Shown one piece after another: positions 58,819 to 64,000 of a stretch of 64,000 bases of DNA. A program made the translations under genes and the position numbers. Source of the DNA: Azospirillum agricola (GTDB taxonomy: Bacteria; Pseudomonadota; Alphaproteobacteria; Azospirillales; Azospirillaceae); the NCBI RefSeq assembly GCF_017876095.1, contig NZ_JAGINM010000031.1, forward strand, positions 1-64,000, written 5' to 3'. How positions within the stretch are numbered: the first letter of the stretch is position 1; each line of letters starts with the position of its first letter. The notes beneath the pieces are model-generated. The model worked only from the letters and a program-made list of their open reading frames with translations. It did no database searches and was not told the origin of the DNA.

Positions 58819-60069
58819 TCAACTCCGAAGGCTCGGTGCGGGACGGTCGGCGGGAAGCAGGGCGGCGCAGGCGGCCGCCAACCCGCCGCCGACGCCGAGA
58901 AGGGCGAAACCCCAGCCCCAGGCGGAGCCCGAACCGGCACCGGCGCCGTCGAGCACCAGCCCGACCGCCAGCGGCGCCACGCCGCCGGCGCCGAAGCCGA
59001 GGATGGAGCGCACCGCCAGCGCCGCCCCCAGGCTGCCCGGCTCGACCGATTCGGTCATCGCGGTGGACAGCACGGGCGAATCGCCGAGCGCGGAAAAGCC
59101 GTAGAGGGCGGCGACCGGCAGGATCAACCAGACCGGCAGCGCCTCCATCCACCCGATGGCGAGCGAGCAGGCGGCGCCCAGCAGCCCCATCGCCAGCAGC
59201 ACGGCCCGCCGGCCCAGCCGGTCGGACGCCCGCCCCATGGTCAGCGACGACAGGAAGCCCGACAGATGGATGGCCCCGGCGATCCACAGCCCCTGCATTG
59301 CGGCCCCTCCCGCGGCGCCCCCCGGCCCGGACAGGGTGGCGGTGAGGAAGGCCGGCAGCCACGCCCACATGCCCAGCAGTTCCCAGCAATGGGTGGTGTA
59401 GCCGGCGGTCAGCAGGAAGGAGCGGCGGTCGGACAGGAAGCGGAAGGCGCCGCGCAGGCTGCCCGCCCGTTTCCCGGCGACGAGGTTGGGGCGTCCGCGC
59501 AGGCCGGGCAGGGCGGTCAGCAGGGCCAGCAGCGGCCCCAGGCCGCAAGCGATGAAGGCGGCCTCGTAGCCGAAGCGGTCGCTCAGGCCCGCCGCCAGAG
59601 CGATGGAGGCGAAGTAGCCGAGCGACCCGGCGCCGAGCAGCCAGCCGACCGCCGCCCCGCGCCGTTCCGCCGGCACCCCCTGGGCCACCAGCATGATGGA
59701 GGGGGCGTAGGTGCCGCCCTGCGTCGCGCCGAGCAGGGCGAACAGGACCAGCCCGCTGGTGGCGTCGCGCGCCAGGAAGGCGAAGGCCATCCCGGTCAGC
59801 GCGGTGGCCCAGCTCGACCACAAAAAGACGCGCTTGGCGCCCAGGCTGTCGGCGAACCAGGAGGAGAGCACCAGCGACAGGGCGTAGCCGATGTTGAAGG
59901 CGGCCTGGATGCCGCCGGCCTCGCCACCGGACATGCCCCAGGCGCCCATCGTCGGGATCAGCGCCCCGGCGTAGACCATGAAGGCCAGCGAGGATCCGAA
60001 ACGGCTGGCGCAGAGCAGGATCAGCCAGAGGGGCGTGGAGGGGCGGGGGTGCGCGGGCGTCTTGGTCAT
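58819..60069 (-). CDS. MFS transporter
   Basis: A 416-residue 12-helix permease of the CynX/NIMT-like general MFS group. Visible are the N-terminal SRFGSSLAFMVYAGALIPTMGAWGMSGGEAGGIQAAFNIGYALSLV and the loop 2-3 motif SSWFADSLGAKRVFLW, with the second half beginning around residue 210 (RSFLLTAGYTTHCWELLGMWAWLPAFL). Probably exports or imports a small molecule at the inner membrane; substrate not readable. It is divergent from a LysR gene and followed by the GNAT gene. Confidence 0.88.
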   Translation of the reverse strand: MTKTPAHPRPSTPLWLILLCASRFGSSLAFMVYAGALIPTMGAWGMSGGEAGGIQAAFNIGYALSLVLSSWFADSLGAKRVFLWSSWATALTGMAFAFLARDATSGLVLFALLGATQGGTYAPSIMLVAQGVPAERRGAAVGWLLGAGSLGYFASIALAAGLSDRFGYEAAFIACGLGPLLALLTALPGLRGRPNLVAGKRAGSLRGAFRFLSDRRSFLLTAGYTTHCWELLGMWAWLPAFLTATLSGPGGAAGGAAMQGLWIAGAIHLSGFLSSLTMGRASDRLGRRAVLLAMGLLGAACSLAIGWMEALPVWLILPVAALYGFSALGDSPVLSTAMTESVEPGSLGAALAVRSILGFGAGGVAPLAVGLVLDGAGAGSGSAWGWGFALLGVGGGLAAACAALLPADRPAPSLRS

Positions 60070-60106
60070 GCCCCAGCTTCGTCGGGGGAGAGTTGAAAGG
60101 CAAATT

Positions 60107-60128
60107 TATTGATCTGATGAAGATCATA
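60107..60128. promoter_or_regulatory. Candidate LysR operator
   Basis: TATTGATC-TGATGAA-GATCATA, a near-perfect dyad (T-N11-A-like), in the 74-bp gap between the divergent MFS and LysR genes. The small distance makes joint control likely. Confidence 0.45.
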
Positions 60129-60143
60129 AGGAAGACTGTGGGT

Positions 60144-61028
60144 ATGCGCGGCCTGAACCTCGACCAGCTCCTGACCTTCGCGACCGTGGTGGAGCATGCC
60201 GGCTTCACCGAGGCGGCCGCCCGGCTCGGCCTGACCCAGCCGGCGGTCAGCATGCAGATCCGCAACCTGGAGAAGCGCTTCGGCGTCCGCCTGATCGAGC
60301 GGGTCGGCAAGCGGGCGCTGCCGACCGCCGCCGGCCGCGACCTGCTGCCCTTCGTCCGCCGCCTGCGCGACGAGGCCGACGCGGCGGCCGCCCGCATGAT
60401 GAGCCACCGGGCCGGCGCGGTCGGCCGCGTGCGCATCGGCACCGGGGCGACCGCCTGCATCTACCGGCTGCCGCCGCTGCTGGCGGCCTTGCGCGCCGAC
60501 CATCCCGGTCTGGAGATCATCGTCGTGACCGGCAACACGCCCGAGATCCTGGATTCGGTGGAGGCCGGAACGCTCGATCTCGCTCTGGTGACTCTGCCCG
60601 CCGTGCGTCCCGGCCTGTCGATCGAGCCGGTCCGCGTCGAGGAGATGGTCGCCGTGGACGCGCGCGCCGGCGGTTCGGACGGCGTTGCCATATCCCCGGC
60701 GGAGGTCGCCGCCGGCCCGCTGATCCTCTACGAGCGCGGCGGCACCATGCGGGCGGTGATCGACGCCTGGTTCGTCGCCGGCGGGGCGCGGCCGCGCCCG
60801 GCGATGGAGCTCGGCAACGTCGAGGCGACCAAGCATCTGGTCGCCGCCGGGCTCGGCCGCTCGATCCTGCCGGCGGTCACCGTGGCGGGGGAGGGCGACC
60901 GCGAGCGCTTCGCCGTCCGTCCCCTGTCGCCGCCGCTGACCCGGACGCTGGGGTTGGCGCTGCGCCGCGACAAGGTGCCCGATCCCGGCGTTCGCGCTCT
61001 CATGAAGGCGATCGCGTCCATGGCGTGA
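60144..61028 (+). CDS. LysR family transcriptional regulator
   Basis: The 294-residue regulator has HTH residues 5-60 (LNLDQLLTFATVVEHAGFTEAAARLGLTQPAVSMQIRNLEKRFGVRL) and an effector domain (VRIGTGATACIYRLPPLLAAL; GLGRSILPAVTVAGEG). The ATG at 60144 has AAGGAAG upstream and is preferred over a start 17 codons earlier. It is divergent from the MFS gene and should regulate MFS and GNAT. Confidence 0.88.
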   Translation: MRGLNLDQLLTFATVVEHAGFTEAAARLGLTQPAVSMQIRNLEKRFGVRLIERVGKRALPTAAGRDLLPFVRRLRDEADAAAARMMSHRAGAVGRVRIGTGATACIYRLPPLLAALRADHPGLEIIVVTGNTPEILDSVEAGTLDLALVTLPAVRPGLSIEPVRVEEMVAVDARAGGSDGVAISPAEVAAGPLILYERGGTMRAVIDAWFVAGGARPRPAMELGNVEATKHLVAAGLGRSILPAVTVAGEGDRERFAVRPLSPPLTRTLGLALRRDKVPDPGVRALMKAIASMA

Positions 61029-61160
61029 AGGGGGCGCGGCGCCCTTGCCCACGGCGCTCCGAGATGATCCGACGAGATATCGCCTTTGGGCGAGTTTACA
61101 GATCCTCCCGAGCTTGCGCACTCTGCACGCCTGGAAACGCCCCGCCTGCTTCGAGTGCCG

Positions 61161-63599
61161 ATGACCGAACCGCCTGTTACGCCCACCCGACAGCCCGATG
61201 CCGGCGGGGATGGCGTGGATGCGCTGCGTGCCCGTCTTGCCGTTCTGGAGGCGGAGAACGCTGCCTTGCGGAGGGTCGTCGAGTCCTCCGGCGCCAAGGC
61301 CGACGATCTGCGGACCATCGCCGGCCTGAACGACGACCTGCGCGCCGCCCTCGACGATCTGGAGCGCAGCCGTTCCGCCCACGCCGAGAGCGAGGGGCGG
61401 CTGCGCGCCATCCTCGACAGCGCCACCGAGCACGCCATCGTGACTCTCGACGCCAATGGGCGGGTGACGAGCTGGAATCCCGGTGCCACCCGCATCCTGG
61501 GTTGGAGCGAGGCCGAGATCCTGGGGAAGGACAGCGTCGTCTTCCACACGCCCGAGGACGCCGAGGCCGGGATCCCCGCCGCGCTGCGCGCCGCCGCGCG
61601 GGCCGAGGGGCAGTGCCGCGACGAGCGCTGGTTCCACCGCAAGGACGGGGCCGCCTTCTGGGGAGCTGCCACCATCCTGCCGCTGCTGGACGGCAAGGGA
61701 GGCGGCTTCCTGAGCATCCTCTACGACCGCACGCGCGAGCGGTCGGTGGAGAACGCCATCCAGGAGGTCCAGCAGCGGGCGACCGACGTGCTCGACAGCA
61801 TCGACGAGGCGTTCCTGTCCATCGACCGCGAGTACCGCGTCACCTACCAGAACCGCCGGGCCGAGGAACTCGACCATCTGCCGCTCTCGGCCGTGCTCGG
61901 CCGCCGCCTGTGGGAGATCTGGCCCGAGATGGTCGGCTCCGAGGTCGAGGTGATCTGTCGCCGCGCGATGGAGGAGCGCGTCTCGACCGCGCTGGAGAAG
62001 CGGTTCGAGGGGGGCGGGCGGGAATTGTGGGTGGAGATCCGCTATCACCCCACCCCCGAGGGCATCGGCTGCTTCTTCCGCAACATCACCGCCCGCAAGC
62101 GGGCGGAGGAGGCCGCCGCGGCCCAGCACGCCCGCACGGTCGAGATCCTGGAGAGCATCAGCGACGCCTTCTACACGCTCGACCATGACTGGCGCTTCAC
62201 CTACATCAACAGCAAGGCCGAGCAGATCTGGGGCCGCAAGCGCGACACCCTGCTGGGCCGCGTCATATGGGACGCCTTCCCCGAGGTGGTGGGCAGCGAA
62301 CCCTTCGAGGCGCATCGCCAGGCGGTGCGCGAGAACCACATGGTGACGGTGGAGGCGCTGTCCCCGGTCGTCCATCAGTGGATCGAGGCCAGCATCTATC
62401 CCAGCGCCGCCGGCCTGTCGGTCTATTTCCGCGACATCACCGGCCGCCGCGCCGCCCAGGACGCCCTGCTGCGCGCCAAGGAGGCGGCGGAGCAGGCCAG
62501 CATCGCCAAGGGCAAGTTCCTCGCCGCCGCCAGCCACGACCTGCGCCAGCCCCTCCAGGCCCTGCTGCTGTTCGTCGACGTGCTGAAGCCGCACGTCCAG
62601 GGCAGCCGGGGCGAAAGCGCCCTGATGCATCTGGCGCGCGGGCTCGACGCGTTGAAGGATCTGCTGGACAGCCTGCTCGACATGTCTCGGCTCGACGCCG
62701 GCATCGTCGAACCGTCGATCGAGGACGTGCCGCTGCAACCGCTGTTCGAGCACATCGCCGCCTCCTACCGGCCGGTGGCGGCGGCGCGCGGGCTGGATCT
62801 GCGGGTCGAGGCCTGCCGGGGCACCGCGCGCAGCGATCGCACGCTGCTGGTCCGCATGGTGCGCAATCTGGTGGAGAACGCGTTGCGCTACACCGAGACC
62901 GGGCGCATCGACATCGAATGCCGCCGGGCCGGCGACCGGCTGCTGATTGAGGTGCGCGACACCGGCATCGGCATCCCGTCCGAACATCTGGAGCGCATCT
63001 GGGAGGAGTTCCACCAGGTCGGCAACCCGGAGCGGGACCGCAACCGCGGCCTCGGGCTTGGGCTGGCCATCGTGCGCCGGCTGTCGCAGCTTCTCGACCA
63101 TCCGGTCGGCGTCCGGTCGGTGCCGGGAAAGGGCACCGCCTTCACCCTGGCGGTGCCGGCCGGACGGACGGAATCGGCTTCGGGCGGCGCGGCGGACGAC
63201 GCGGTGGCCGGGCGGGGACGCTTCGCCGTGCTGGTCGACGACGACGCCATCGTCCTGCTCGGGCTGGAGACGATCTTCCGCGAATGGGGCTACGAGGTGC
63301 TGGTCGCCGGCTCCGCCGACAGCGCGGTCGAGGCGCTGACCCGCAAACCCCGGCGGCCCGACATCGTCGTCGCCGACTACCGCCTGCGCGAGGGGCGCAC
63401 CGGGACCGAGGCGGTGGCGCGCATCCGGGCGCTGTTCGAGGATCCCGGCCGGGAGCCGGTGCCCGGCGTGATCCTGACCGGGGAGACCGGCCCCGACTGC
63501 GAGCGCGATGCCGCCGCGCACGGACTCGGCGTCATCCACAAGCCGGTGACCCCCCGGCAATTGAGCCACGCGCTGGGGCGGCTGTTCAGCACGGAGTGA
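61161..63599 (+). CDS. Soluble hybrid sensor histidine kinase with three PAS domains
   Basis: 812 residues, no membrane segment. A short coiled coil (about 15-85, VDALRARLAVLEAENAALRRVV) is followed by three PAS domains (about 90-205, 210-330, 335-445; each ends near DRTRE, NITARKR or DITGRR), HisKA with AAASHDLRQPLQALLLF (His near 459), HATPase (NLVENALRYT, DTGIGIPSEHLERIWEEF, LGLGLAIVRRL) and a C-terminal REC (FAVLVDDDAIVLLG; Asp in IVVADYRLREGRTG). The H-box ASHDLRQP is shared with the kinase at 41999. The start is ATG 61161; a TTG at 61086 gives 25 more residues. A PAS ligand such as heme or flavin cannot be seen. Confidence 0.9.
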   Translation: MTEPPVTPTRQPDAGGDGVDALRARLAVLEAENAALRRVVESSGAKADDLRTIAGLNDDLRAALDDLERSRSAHAESEGRLRAILDSATEHAIVTLDANGRVTSWNPGATRILGWSEAEILGKDSVVFHTPEDAEAGIPAALRAAARAEGQCRDERWFHRKDGAAFWGAATILPLLDGKGGGFLSILYDRTRERSVENAIQEVQQRATDVLDSIDEAFLSIDREYRVTYQNRRAEELDHLPLSAVLGRRLWEIWPEMVGSEVEVICRRAMEERVSTALEKRFEGGGRELWVEIRYHPTPEGIGCFFRNITARKRAEEAAAAQHARTVEILESISDAFYTLDHDWRFTYINSKAEQIWGRKRDTLLGRVIWDAFPEVVGSEPFEAHRQAVRENHMVTVEALSPVVHQWIEASIYPSAAGLSVYFRDITGRRAAQDALLRAKEAAEQASIAKGKFLAAASHDLRQPLQALLLFVDVLKPHVQGSRGESALMHLARGLDALKDLLDSLLDMSRLDAGIVEPSIEDVPLQPLFEHIAASYRPVAAARGLDLRVEACRGTARSDRTLLVRMVRNLVENALRYTETGRIDIECRRAGDRLLIEVRDTGIGIPSEHLERIWEEFHQVGNPERDRNRGLGLGLAIVRRLSQLLDHPVGVRSVPGKGTAFTLAVPAGRTESASGGAADDAVAGRGRFAVLVDDDAIVLLGLETIFREWGYEVLVAGSADSAVEALTRKPRRPDIVVADYRLREGRTGTEAVARIRALFEDPGREPVPGVILTGETGPDCERDAAAHGLGVIHKPVTPRQLSHALGRLFSTE

Positions 63600-64000
63600 A
63601 GACGACTCCGGGTCTTCGGCTTCCGATTGTGGTTTCGGCGGAGAACACCCTTTTCGAGGGTGTTGCGTGCGCTTGTCCAAGGTCCTCCCGTCGAGTTTTG
63701 AAAAGAAGAGGCTCAACGAAAGTACTATGAGTCCATCTTTTCGACTGTGCAATGCACAATCATGGAATTACTTGATTCTTTTGATCGAATCGACTGCATT
63801 GTTCCAATGGGTGATATTGGTCGATTGGTTTTGTATTGATTTTTCGGAGAGGTATGAAAACAAAAGAACAATGTGTTGTCCTTTTGTATAAGATCACGAT
63901 GTCGGATCGCCATCCGATCTCTTGACCGATCGACATGACGGCGATGGCGGTGTCATGGACGTCTCGCGCATGCAGCAAGAACAGGGAGGTTGTGGGTCGG
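63600..64000. other. AT-rich stretch without recognisable gene
   Basis: From about 63660 to 63900 GC content is visibly lower than anywhere else in the window, with runs of TTT and AAA. Short frames exist on both strands but none has a recognisable domain or ribosome-binding site. It may be a promoter region for a gene beyond the window or acquired DNA. Confidence 0.4.

Noticed and set aside
60066..63752. A long minus-strand frame of about 1230 codons under the LysR and PAS kinase genes
   Set aside because: Antisense shadow; the plus-strand genes have clear domains and ribosome-binding sites.

Overview
The window is very GC-rich DNA with long alphaproteobacterial-type operons. It looks like an Azospirillum-type member of the Rhodospirillales. 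The evidence is the large NAD-glutamate dehydrogenase, the complete urea ABC transporter, TRAP transporters, the many hybrid sensor kinases, and an RPA-type replication initiator followed by parA-parB. That replication block (46.4-51.8 kb) includes iterons in opposed orientation. It suggests the window lies on a secondary replicon, probably a chromid, because ordinary metabolic genes (pyruvate kinase, transhydrogenase, glutamate dehydrogenase, urea uptake) flank it. The genus is inferred, not shown.

Region 0-15.4 kb is a probable carboxylate/C2-acid region. It holds the start of transhydrogenase subunit pntAA, a CBS-pair protein, a PanE/ApbA reductase, a TauE/SafE exporter, two paralogous oxalate/formate-type MFS antiporters, a second CBS-pair protein, a GNAT protein, a histone-deacetylase-like hydrolase, a PPDK-like protein lacking the C-terminal barrel, a long-insert Nudix hydrolase, pyruvate kinase, an FCD-type GntR regulator and a ThiE-like protein. 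Palindromes of the type ATCTGGTATACCAGAT recur before at least six of these units, so much of the region may be one GntR regulon. The PanE homologue beside oxalate transporters and a transhydrogenase fits oxalate or glyoxylate metabolism, but this is inference.

Region 15.5-28.3 kb holds a chemoreceptor, a LysR/GST/flavin-barrel group and a secreted HAD phosphatase. A compact 2-hydroxyacid-type catabolic unit follows: GntR divergent from an FAD dehydrogenase, TRAP DctP, fused DctQM, an EthD-like small protein and a PEP-mutase/isocitrate-lyase family protein. Remnants of two transposases border this unit.

Region 28.5-46.3 kb holds urtABCDE, an L,D-transpeptidase, a translationally coupled hybrid kinase-nagA pair followed by an SMP-30 lactonase gene, a second hybrid kinase, a protein ending in eight 9-residue Cys repeats, and an orphan peptide-type binding protein.

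Region 46.4-64 kb holds parB, parA, repA, the iteron origin, two uncharacterised replicon genes, the giant NAD-glutamate dehydrogenase with an upstream LysR gene, small hypothetical genes, a PAT-like acetyltransferase with an MFS transporter, a LysR regulator, a third hybrid kinase and a low-GC tail without recognisable genes. No tRNA, rRNA or CRISPR array was recognised.
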